This document shows, one piece after another, positions 6,977 through 13,612 of a DNA stretch of 64,000 bases. The first letter of the stretch is position 1; each line of letters starts with the position of its first letter. The notes below the pieces were generated by a model that ran no database searches, was not told the origin of the DNA, and worked only from the letters and a program-made list of their open reading frames with translations. Origin of the DNA: Rhodococcus triatomae BKS 15-14 (GTDB taxonomy: Bacteria; Actinomycetota; Actinomycetes; Mycobacteriales; Mycobacteriaceae). Location of the stretch: assembly GCA_000341795.1 (NCBI GenBank), contig AODO01000069.1, positions 248,001-312,000 of the forward strand, given 5' to 3'. The translations under genes and the position numbers were made by a program.

Positions 6977-8524
6977 GTGGTCGGCAACGGATCAGGCGGC
7001 AGACGTCCGCGGAGCGGAGGTGCGCTCGGCGCCGCGATCGCACGGGCACGCAACGCACCGCCCCCGGCGCATCCGGTCTTCTCGCCACTGCGGGCACTGG
7101 GGCGGCGACAGCTGTCCCAGATCGACCTGATCGGACAGTCACTCTCGACGATCGCTCCTGCGACCGGGATGATCTACATCGCCGCCTGGATGATCTCGGC
7201 CCGTCCCGGTCTCGTCGGACTCGCCGCCATCGTCGGCACCACGGCCGTCGTGGTCGCCGTCGCATTCTGCGTCACCCAGTTCACGCGACGGCTCGCCGCC
7301 GCCGGATCGCTCTACAGCTTCGCCTTCCACGGTCTTCCCCGGCGCGCGACGCTGACGGTGGGCGCGGCGTTGCTCCTGGGTTATCTCGGCATCTCGATCT
7401 CCGTGCTGGCGAACTCCGCCGTGAGTCTTCTGGGAATCGCTGCCGCACTGGATGTTCCCGCGTCGGGAACATCGCTCATGACGGTGACGGCGGCGGTGGT
7501 CGCGAGCGTGGTCACGGTCATCGCGATCCGCGGCGTCCGATTCGCGACGCGGGCGATTCTCGTGGTCGAGGTCTGCTCGCTGGCGCTGATCTGCATCCTG
7601 ATGGTCGCCGGGCCCGACACGGCGGACGCTCCGACCACCCCGTCGTCACCGGGCACCCTGCCGGTGCTCGCCCTCATCGTCGTGCTCAGCATGGCCGGTT
7701 TCGAGAGCGCCGCGTTCTTCGGTCCCGAGGCCCGGCGCCCGCTCATCACCGTGTCCCGGGCGGTCCTCGTCACGCCGGTCGTGTGCGGAGCGGTGTTCGT
7801 GTTCGCCGCGTGGGCGGCGCTGACCGGACACGCCGACGCGGTCGTCGCCGCCTACTTCGACGGCACCGCCTCCGGTGTCGGCCTGCCCATGGTGCTGGCC
7901 GTGAAGATCGGCGTCACCTGCTCGTGGCTGGCCTGCACCCTCGGGTGCGCGCAGGCCGGGTCACGCCTGCTGCTCGCGATGGGAGTCGAGGGAACGGTGC
8001 CGCGGCGACTGTCGCGGGTACACCCCCGGCTGCGCACCCCGTACGTCGCCGTCGCGACCTTCCTGCTCGCCGCCCTCACGGGCGCCTGGCTCCACATCCG
8101 GTACTTCGTGGGTGACTCGACCGCCTACGACGGGTTCGTCGAGGTCGCTCTCGTGATCGCGTACACGCTGCTCGCCGTCTCCTGCCTGCGGTTCCTGCGC
8201 CGGATCGGCGAGGACTCGCGGGCCACCACGGCAGTCGCCGCGGGCATGGCCGCCGCGGGCACCGGGCTGCTCGGGTATCTCGTCGTCGACGGCGTCGCCA
8301 CGGGACAGTGGGCGCTGCCCGCAGCCGTCCTGGTGATCGGCGGATCGGGAACGATCTGGGCGGCGGCGCTCAAGCGCACCCGCCCCCAGTCCCTCACGAC
8401 GATGGGAGCATTCGACAGCGTGGAGACCGCGGACCTGCTCCCCGGATCCGCCGCGCTGGTCCTCGACGACGACGGCCGCCCCCAACTGGTGACCGCGGAC
8501 GCCACCCCCGGGTCCGGGCCGTGA
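6977..8524 (+). CDS. APC-family amino acid/amine permease
   Basis: This 515-residue protein has about twelve hydrophobic helices and the opening typical of the amino acid-polyamine-organocation family: SQIDLIGQSLSTIAPATGMI, then a Gly-rich helix 1 and GLPRRATL after helix 3. These are proton-coupled importers of amino acids, polyamines or small amines in the cell membrane. I chose the GTG at 6977, which follows GACGAGG at seven bases; the ATG two bases earlier is out of frame. Divergence from the mau operon and coupling to an IclR regulator suggest that it brings in the amine, or a related amino compound, whose metabolism the regulator senses. The substrate itself cannot be read from sequence. 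Confidence 0.88.
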   Translation: MVGNGSGGRRPRSGGALGAAIARARNAPPPAHPVFSPLRALGRRQLSQIDLIGQSLSTIAPATGMIYIAAWMISARPGLVGLAAIVGTTAVVVAVAFCVTQFTRRLAAAGSLYSFAFHGLPRRATLTVGAALLLGYLGISISVLANSAVSLLGIAAALDVPASGTSLMTVTAAVVASVVTVIAIRGVRFATRAILVVEVCSLALICILMVAGPDTADAPTTPSSPGTLPVLALIVVLSMAGFESAAFFGPEARRPLITVSRAVLVTPVVCGAVFVFAAWAALTGHADAVVAAYFDGTASGVGLPMVLAVKIGVTCSWLACTLGCAQAGSRLLLAMGVEGTVPRRLSRVHPRLRTPYVAVATFLLAALTGAWLHIRYFVGDSTAYDGFVEVALVIAYTLLAVSCLRFLRRIGEDSRATTAVAAGMAAAGTGLLGYLVVDGVATGQWALPAAVLVIGGSGTIWAAALKRTRPQSLTTMGAFDSVETADLLPGSAALVLDDDGRPQLVTADATPGSGP

Positions 8525-9279
8525 CCTCACACGCGGGCGTGGAGTCGCCGACGGGATTCACCGGGCAGCAGCCCCGCGCCGTCCGCAAGGCCCTCGGCAT
8601 GCTCGAAGCGGTGGCCCAGCTCGGACCCGGGACGACGGCGAAGGAGATCGCCCGATTCGCAGGAGTTCCGCCCACCACGGCGTATCGCATGCTCAACCTG
8701 CTGGTCGCCGAGGGATTTCTGGTACGGGTGCCCGACCTGTCGGGTTTTGCGCTGGGCCGGCGCACCGCGGAACTGTCCCGCGCCGCGGCGGCGACCGACA
8801 CTGCAGCCTCCCTGCACGAGACCGTCGAGACCTTGCGCAGCCGTACTCGTTTCGGGCTCCACGTCGCGTCGTTCACCGGCGGCCGGCTGCGGTTCGTGGA
8901 CCAGGACCCCGACCACGAGATCGTGGGAATCACCCTGCTGGCGAAGAACCTCCACGCGAACGCACTGGGGAAACTGATGCTCGCACACGATCCCGCGCTC
9001 GGCGTCGGGCTCGACCTGCGTCGTCTCACCGAGCACACGGTCTGCGACCCGGAAGTCCTTCGGGCCGAACTGGTCCGGGCCCAGCGTGACGGGCACGCGT
9101 TCGAGAACCAGGAGTGTCGACTCGGACGCTCCGCCCTGGCCGTCCCGGTCCGCAACCATGCCGCAGAGGTCGTCGGTGGGCTGTGCCTGCAGGGATCGCC
9201 GCTGCGCGTGTCCGACACCGACCCCGAACAGCTCGGCTTCCTGCACGAGGGGTCGCGTCAGCTCACCGGACTCCTCTGA
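8521..9279 (+). CDS. IclR-family transcription regulator
   Basis: This 252-residue regulator starts at a GTG overlapping the permease stop (GTGA), so the two are co-translated. The N-terminal winged helix-turn-helix is seen at about residues 20-75 (AVRKALGMLEAVAQLGPGTTAKEIARFAGVPPTTAYRMLNLL has the classic IclR spacing; only the pattern is quoted). The C-terminal ligand-binding domain includes LHANALGKLMLA and FENQECRLGRSALAVPV-type motifs common to the family. The likely targets are the divergent mau and permease promoters, through the inverted repeat at 6882-6900. The ligand is unknown. Confidence 0.93.
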   Translation: MTSHAGVESPTGFTGQQPRAVRKALGMLEAVAQLGPGTTAKEIARFAGVPPTTAYRMLNLLVAEGFLVRVPDLSGFALGRRTAELSRAAAATDTAASLHETVETLRSRTRFGLHVASFTGGRLRFVDQDPDHEIVGITLLAKNLHANALGKLMLAHDPALGVGLDLRRLTEHTVCDPEVLRAELVRAQRDGHAFENQECRLGRSALAVPVRNHAAEVVGGLCLQGSPLRVSDTDPEQLGFLHEGSRQLTGLL

Positions 9280-9291
9280 GCCGGTGGTGTA

Positions 9292-9322
9292 CCGGGCCGG
9301 AGTGCACCGAATCCGGCCCCGG
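9292..9322. terminator. Stem-loop between convergent genes
   Basis: GGGCCGG at 9294-9300 pairs with CCGGCCC at 9313-9319 across a 12-base loop, in the 60-base gap between the IclR gene and the oppositely directed HxlR gene. It can serve both strands. No T run follows. Confidence 0.45.
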
Positions 9323-9339
9323 TGGCCGGAGCGATCCCG

Positions 9340-10050
9340 TCAGGTCGCCAGGTCAGCCGGCGCGACGGACCGCGACCGCCGGTGCGAGCTGTCCAGACGC
9401 TCCTGGAGGACCGTCAACAGCACGGCCAGATTCGTTGCGTCGCCATCTATCTCGACCAGTCCTCGTTCCAGGGCGTCGACCACTCCGATGCGACTTCCCG
9501 CGATCGCCGCCATCGTGGACGCGTCCGTGACGATGACGGCGTCGGCGTCGTCTCCCGCCTGCCCGGCCACCACCTCGGCGCCGCCGTCGGCGATCGACAG
9601 ACTGGCCACACTGTCGTCGACTCTGAACTCGTAGGTGGCGCGCACCGTGCCCAGCGATTCGGCGTCGAGCATCCGCACGAGGAACTGCAGCGTCCATTCC
9701 GCCTGGAATCGCTGGGTGGGCTCGCGACTGTCGCAGGTGTGGTGCCGCGCCCCCCACAGGGCCAGCGGGACCAGGGCGTCCGCGAGTTCCTGGCCGGCCT
9801 CGGTCAGTTCGTAGACGGTGGACGCGGCAGGCGGCCGCAGGTAGCGGCGCGCCACGACGTCGTCGGTCTCCAGTTGCTTCAGACGCGCCGCCAGCAGGCT
9901 GGTTCCGATTCCGCGGAGCGACTCCGCGAGGTCCGAGTACCGCTTCGGGCCCGACATGAGCTCGCGGACCACGAGCAGTGTCCACCGCTCGCCGACCACG
10001 TCGAGCGCACGCGAGAGACCACAGAACTGGTCGTAGCTACGTCGCGACAT
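9340..10050 (-). CDS. HxlR-type regulator fused to an SCP2-like domain
   Basis: This 236-residue protein has an N-terminal HxlR winged helix (GLSRALDVVGERWTLLVVRE, then RYSDLAESLRGIGTSLLAARLKQLE), residues about 10-100. Its C-terminal half (about 125-225) resembles a sterol-carrier-protein-2 fold (VDDSVASLSIADGGAEVVAG ... DAVIVTDASTMAAIAG). This two-domain architecture is widespread in actinobacteria and may bind a lipid-like ligand. The ATG is at 10050. A pair of 11-base direct repeats lies 41-72 bases upstream and may be its operator, possibly also controlling the divergent Usp-like gene. Confidence 0.85.
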   Translation of the reverse strand: MSRRSYDQFCGLSRALDVVGERWTLLVVRELMSGPKRYSDLAESLRGIGTSLLAARLKQLETDDVVARRYLRPPAASTVYELTEAGQELADALVPLALWGARHHTCDSREPTQRFQAEWTLQFLVRMLDAESLGTVRATYEFRVDDSVASLSIADGGAEVVAGQAGDDADAVIVTDASTMAAIAGSRIGVVDALERGLVEIDGDATNLAVLLTVLQERLDSSHRRSRSVAPADLAT

Positions 10051-10090
10051 GCATCACAGCGTACTCCGCGGATCACTTCACGAAGCAACT

Positions 10091-10122
10091 ACTTCAGAAA
10101 CATTCTTGCGTACTTCAAAAAC
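10091..10122. promoter_or_regulatory. Direct repeats ACTTCARAAAC, candidate HxlR site
   Basis: ACTTCAGAAAC (10091-10101) and ACTTCAAAAAC (10112-10122) are repeated with a 21-base period, about two helical turns, in a noticeably AT-rich gap between the HxlR gene and the divergent Usp-like gene. HxlR dimers often bind such paired sites near their own promoter. The assignment is inference. Confidence 0.45.
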
Positions 10123-10178
10123 TTGTGTAAATCTCAGTGCACGCGAAATCCCGAGATCTCCAACAGGAGGGGCGGTCG

Positions 10179-10763
10179 ATGATCGGCGGCAGTGCATTCA
10201 CCCGCGAGCTGTGGCAACCGAAACCCGACGGCGCATCGCCGTACCGTGGAACCGTCGTACTGGGCTGTAGCGGCTCACCGGCGTCGATCCGCCTGATCGA
10301 GGCCATGCCACTGATCGGAGCGATCACGGGTGGCGTCGTGCTGGTCTGCGCCGTCAGTCCGTGGTCCCGGCCACCGTCCGAGCGGAACCCGTACGCGGTG
10401 GACATCCTCAAGGGCGAAGCCCACCTGCTCGACGACGAGACCGAGGCCCGTACGGCGCTCGAGCGCGGAGGCGTGGCGGTCCGGCGCGCCGGACTGAACC
10501 TGGTCGCAACGGTCGAGGAACCGGGCGATCCGGTGCGATCCCTGCTGCGAGCGGCCGACCGCTATCGAGCCGACGCGATCCTGGTCGGGATGCGTAGCGA
10601 GCGACCCAGCCGGCAGGTGAACAGGCTCGCCCGACGCCTGCCCGCCGATCTCGATCTCATCGCCTCGAACGGCGGCGAGCATCTGCTGGCACGCACCCGG
10701 AATCGTGTTCCCGCACGCGGTCTCTCGCTGCTCCCGACGATGCCCCGCCCTGCCGAGGCGTGA
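10179..10763 (+). CDS. Universal-stress-like (Usp) nucleotide-binding protein
   Basis: This 194-residue protein starts at the ATG at 10179 with AGGAGGGG just upstream. It has the alpha/beta layout of a single Usp domain: a first strand TVVLGCSGSPASIRLIEAM, a middle part with EEPGDPVRSLLRAADRYRADAILVGM, and a final RQVNRLARRLPADLDLIAS. The usual GxxG(x9)G(S/T) ATP loop is poorly preserved (MRSERPSRQVNRLA), so nucleotide binding is uncertain. It stands alone between the HxlR gene and a TetR-type operon. Its role is unknown beyond a general stress-response guess. Confidence 0.6.
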   Translation: MIGGSAFTRELWQPKPDGASPYRGTVVLGCSGSPASIRLIEAMPLIGAITGGVVLVCAVSPWSRPPSERNPYAVDILKGEAHLLDDETEARTALERGGVAVRRAGLNLVATVEEPGDPVRSLLRAADRYRADAILVGMRSERPSRQVNRLARRLPADLDLIASNGGEHLLARTRNRVPARGLSLLPTMPRPAEA

Positions 10764-10794
10764 CCGCACGGCCCGCGCAGCGAAGGGTCGACCC

Positions 10795-10839
10795 TTGGCG
10801 AGACGGCACCTGCGATGCTAAAAAGAGACAGATCTGTCT
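10795..10839 (+). promoter_or_regulatory. Promoter with 14-bp perfect palindrome (TetR operator)
   Basis: TTGGCG at 10795-10800 and an extended -10-like TGCTAAAAA at 10816-10824 are followed at once by the perfect palindrome AGACAGATCTGTCT (10826-10839). An operator overlapping the transcription start is the classical arrangement for TetR repression. The third gene of the operon (12291-12911) encodes a TetR protein, so autoregulation is likely. Confidence 0.65.
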
Positions 10840-10867
10840 TGATAGGGGAATCGGGGAGGGCGAGCAG

Positions 10868-11314
10868 ATGGTTGACGACACACTCACGGCGAGCGCGGGA
10901 CTCGAGATCGTCGAGCGACTGGCCGAGGCGAAGAGCCGGCAGGACGTGGACGCGGCAATGGCCGTGTATCACCCGGACGCCGTCCTCGAATCACCCCCGC
11001 TGGGAACCCGGTACGTCGGATCGGACGTGGCGGGGGCGGTCGCGGGGTGGTTCGCGTTCGCACCCGACTACTCCGTCCGCGTGGACGGCCACGGCATGGA
11101 TCGAGGGGTCCTGTGCTGCTGGGGCGAAATCTCGCTCACCCCCGCGTTCACGTGGAGCGGCAAGGCGCCGAACGGCCGCCGGGCGACGGTTCCCGTGTTC
11201 ATGTTGTTCCGGTTCGAGGACGGTCGCGTCAGCTACGAGAGCTTCAACTTCGACGTCGCCGGAGTCGCGCGCCAGTGCGGTGTCGAGGCGTCCGACCTGG
11301 TTCGGGTCCCGTGA
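10868..11314 (+). CDS. SnoaL/NTF2-like small protein
   Basis: This 148-residue protein has an NTF2-like fold pattern: a first helix with IVERLAEAKSRQDVDAAMAVYHPDAVLESP, then beta strands ending FMLFRFEDGRVSYESFNFD. The ATG at 10868 follows GGGGAGGGCGAGCAG. The family includes hydrolases, isomerases and polyketide cyclases, and also non-enzymatic binding proteins. It is first in a three-gene operon with a quinone-oxidoreductase-like enzyme and a TetR regulator, which suggests a detoxification or xenobiotic response role. No catalytic residue can be assigned with confidence. Confidence 0.75.
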   Translation: MVDDTLTASAGLEIVERLAEAKSRQDVDAAMAVYHPDAVLESPPLGTRYVGSDVAGAVAGWFAFAPDYSVRVDGHGMDRGVLCCWGEISLTPAFTWSGKAPNGRRATVPVFMLFRFEDGRVSYESFNFDVAGVARQCGVEASDLVRVP

Positions 11315-11346
11315 TCGTCGGAGCTCGCCGTGACAGCACGGCCACG

Positions 11347-12279
11347 ATGACCGCGGCGCGACACGAGGACTGGGGATCACCGCTGCGGATCACGACGGTC
11401 CCGCGCCCCGAACCGGCGGCCGGCGAGGTCCGGATCGCGGTCAAAGCCACCAGCGTCAACCCCATCGACATCCACACCGGACGAAACGCCGGATACGAGC
11501 AGTCGATGCAGCTTCCCTACATCCCGGGATGGGATGTCGCCGGCGTGGTCGACGCGGTCGGCTACGGCGTCACCCGGTACGCGGTCGGTGAGCCTCTCTT
11601 CGGTCTCGCCTGGTTCCCGTACCCCGCAGGAACATACGCGGAGTTCATGACCGTTCCCGCCCATCACGTCGCTCGCATGCCGTCGTCCGTCTCGTTCACC
11701 GAGGCGGCCTGCCTGCCCATGGCGGCGCTGACGGCGGTGCAGATGCTCGACGCCGCGCACGTCGGGCGCGGCCGTCGTGTTCTGGTGAGCGGATCCTCCG
11801 GCGGTGTCGGGCACCTGGTCGTCCAACTGGCGGTCGCCCGCGGTGCGACGGTCGTCGCCCTGGCCCGCCCACACGATCATGCACTGTTGTACGAGCTCGG
11901 TGCGGACGCGTGCGTCGACTACGCCGACGTGGACGCGGTCGCCGCGATCCGGCCGGTGGACGCCGCTGTCGACCTGGTCGGTGGCCGTTTCGGACGAACG
12001 CTGTTCGACCTGGTCGAACCCGGTGGCTCGATCGCACTCGCCACCGCGTGGTCGATTCCGAAGTACCGGGCACTCGCGGCGGAGCGCGGAATCCAGGCCG
12101 CCTCCTGCCTCGTCGAGCCCGACCCCCAGGCGCTGCTCGCGATCGCCGAACACGTCGACGCGGGGCGCCTCCGGGTGGTCGTCGGCGCCGAGTTCGCGCT
12201 CGACCTCGCCGCCGAAGCACAGGCGTGGGTGACCGATCGCCGCGGCTTCGGCAAGGCGGCTATCGTCACCGCATCCTAG
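11347..12279 (+). CDS. Zinc-independent MDR oxidoreductase (quinone oxidoreductase type)
   Basis: This 310-residue medium-chain dehydrogenase/reductase has the family opening RITTVPRPEPAAGEV, the VNPIDIHTGR stretch and the NADPH-binding loop SGSSGGVGHLVVQLA in a Rossmann domain. It lacks the zinc ligands of alcohol dehydrogenases and so fits the QOR/zeta-crystallin branch, which reduces quinones or enones with NADPH. I prefer the ATG at 11347 because it matches where the family starts. A GTG at 11311 overlapping the previous stop (GTGA) is an alternative that adds 12 residues. The operon is probably controlled by the TetR protein encoded next. Confidence 0.85.
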   Translation: MTAARHEDWGSPLRITTVPRPEPAAGEVRIAVKATSVNPIDIHTGRNAGYEQSMQLPYIPGWDVAGVVDAVGYGVTRYAVGEPLFGLAWFPYPAGTYAEFMTVPAHHVARMPSSVSFTEAACLPMAALTAVQMLDAAHVGRGRRVLVSGSSGGVGHLVVQLAVARGATVVALARPHDHALLYELGADACVDYADVDAVAAIRPVDAAVDLVGGRFGRTLFDLVEPGGSIALATAWSIPKYRALAAERGIQAASCLVEPDPQALLAIAEHVDAGRLRVVVGAEFALDLAAEAQAWVTDRRGFGKAAIVTAS

Positions 12280-12290
12280 GAAGGGGCGAG

Positions 12291-12911
12291 ATGGGCGAGG
12301 CATCGGGACAACTGCGGGGCACGGCACTCGCCGAGAAGCTGGTCGACGTCGCGGCCGAACTGTTCTACGTCAACGGAATTCGGGCCGTCGGCGTCGACGA
12401 GGTGGTGCGGCGTGCCGGGGTCGCGAAGGCCAGTCTGTACCGGTGGTTTCCCACCAAGGACGATCTGATCCTCGCCGTCCTGCAACGGAGGGACACCGAG
12501 TTCTGGGCCCGGTGGGACGACGCGGCGGCGGCCTCCGGTGACGACCCTCGTGCGGAGCTGGACGCGCACCTGACGTGGATCCAGGCGCTCGCGACCCGGC
12601 GTCACTATCGTGGCTGCGCCTTCGTCAACACGGCAGCGGAGTTCGACGGTACCGAGTCACAACACATTCGAGCGCGCTGCCGCGATCACGAGGAGGAGTT
12701 GCGCCGCAGACTGCGGGCGCTCACCGCTCGTCTCGACGTCGCCGACAGTGATCGAGTGGCGGATCAGCTGCACATCGCCGTCGTCGGAACCCTCGTGATC
12801 GGCGGACTCTGTCCGGGCGGGGGATCGGCGACGGAACTGACCGCGCTCGCCGACGCACTCGTGCCGCGCCGGCCGGATCACCCGTCGGCGGGCGCCGCTC
12901 CCGCCTGCTGA
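12291..12911 (+). CDS. TetR-family repressor, likely local autoregulator
   Basis: This 206-residue protein carries an N-terminal TetR helix-turn-helix (FYVNGIRAVGVDEVVRRAGV followed by AKASLYRWFPTKDDLILAVL) and an all-helical ligand domain with the RHYRGCAFVNTAAEF motif common in one large TetR subgroup. The ATG at 12291 follows GGAAGGGGCGAG. It ends the operon that opens with the palindrome at 10826-10839, which it probably binds. Its last 34 bases overlap the end of the convergent TetR gene. Confidence 0.92.
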   Translation: MGEASGQLRGTALAEKLVDVAAELFYVNGIRAVGVDEVVRRAGVAKASLYRWFPTKDDLILAVLQRRDTEFWARWDDAAAASGDDPRAELDAHLTWIQALATRRHYRGCAFVNTAAEFDGTESQHIRARCRDHEEELRRRLRALTARLDVADSDRVADQLHIAVVGTLVIGGLCPGGGSATELTALADALVPRRPDHPSAGAAPAC

Positions 12912-13507
12912 TGCAGGCCGAGCAGGACTCGGCGAAACAGATCGGTGCATTCACGCCGCACCTGCGGTTTGTCCTCCGCCGACGCCTCGGCCAGGGCCAG
13001 GCCTGCCCCACCGAGCATTTCGTGGAAGATGCGCACGGTCGTCCGCTCTGCTGTGTGCTCGAGATATCCCGAGTGCATCAGACTGAGGACGACGCCCTCG
13101 ACAAGGGCGTACGAGTGGTCCTGTTCGCACCGGCGCCACCCTTCCCAGCCGAGTGCGAGCGGGCCTTCCTGCCAGACCAGCTTGCCGTAGACCGGATCGC
13201 AGGACTCGCCGAGGAACGCATCGAAGCCGGCGATCGCGGCGTCCTCGGGACTGGACTGCTTGCTCGCCACCTCCGCGACCCGCTGGATCGCGCCGATGCC
13301 CAACCGGTCGAGAACGGCTTCGAAGAGGGCCTGCTTACCGGCGAAATGGTGGTAGACGGCACCGCGTGTGAGCAGGGCCGATGCGGCGATGTCCTCCAGG
13401 GACGTTCCGGCGTAGCCACGCTCGGCGAACAACGTCGTGGCCTCGTCGATGAGCGCATTCCTGGTCGCCTCCGAGTACAACTCGCGACGACTCCTCACAG
13501 CGGACAT
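12878..13507 (-). CDS. TetR-family regulator beside the MMPL transporter
   Basis: This 209-residue TetR protein has a clear DNA-binding head (TLFAERGYAGTSLEDIAASALLTRGAVYHHFAGKQALF pattern, residues about 20-57). It lies downstream of, and in the same direction as, an MMPL transporter gene, with its own candidate operator at 13517-13541. It probably responds to a lipid or drug handled by that transporter. The 3' end overlaps the convergent TetR gene by 34 bases, so the two coding regions share sequence on opposite strands. Confidence 0.9.
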   Translation of the reverse strand: MSAVRSRRELYSEATRNALIDEATTLFAERGYAGTSLEDIAASALLTRGAVYHHFAGKQALFEAVLDRLGIGAIQRVAEVASKQSSPEDAAIAGFDAFLGESCDPVYGKLVWQEGPLALGWEGWRRCEQDHSYALVEGVVLSLMHSGYLEHTAERTTVRIFHEMLGGAGLALAEASAEDKPQVRRECTDLFRRVLLGLHQQAGAAPADG

Positions 13508-13516
13508 ACACGGAGT

Positions 13517-13541
13517 CTACCCACGTACGCGACGTAGGTGG
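13517..13541. promoter_or_regulatory. Imperfect inverted repeat upstream of tetR
   Basis: CTACCCACGT and ACGTAGGTGG form an imperfect dyad (two mismatches, five-base centre) starting ten bases before the TetR start at 13507. The position suits an autoregulatory operator. Confidence 0.4.
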
Positions 13542-13563
13542 CCCGGCCGACGAGCCGCACAGA

Positions 13564-13599
13564 CCTGTCGCCCCGCGCCCGAGGGCACGAGGCGACAGG
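13564..13599 (-). terminator. Stem-loop after the MMPL gene
   Basis: CCTGTCGCC (13564-13572) pairs perfectly with GGCGACAGG (13591-13599), ending 14 bases beyond the MMPL stop. It would separate the transporter transcript from the tetR gene. Confidence 0.5.
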
Positions 13600-13612
13600 C
13601 CGCGAGCGGGTG

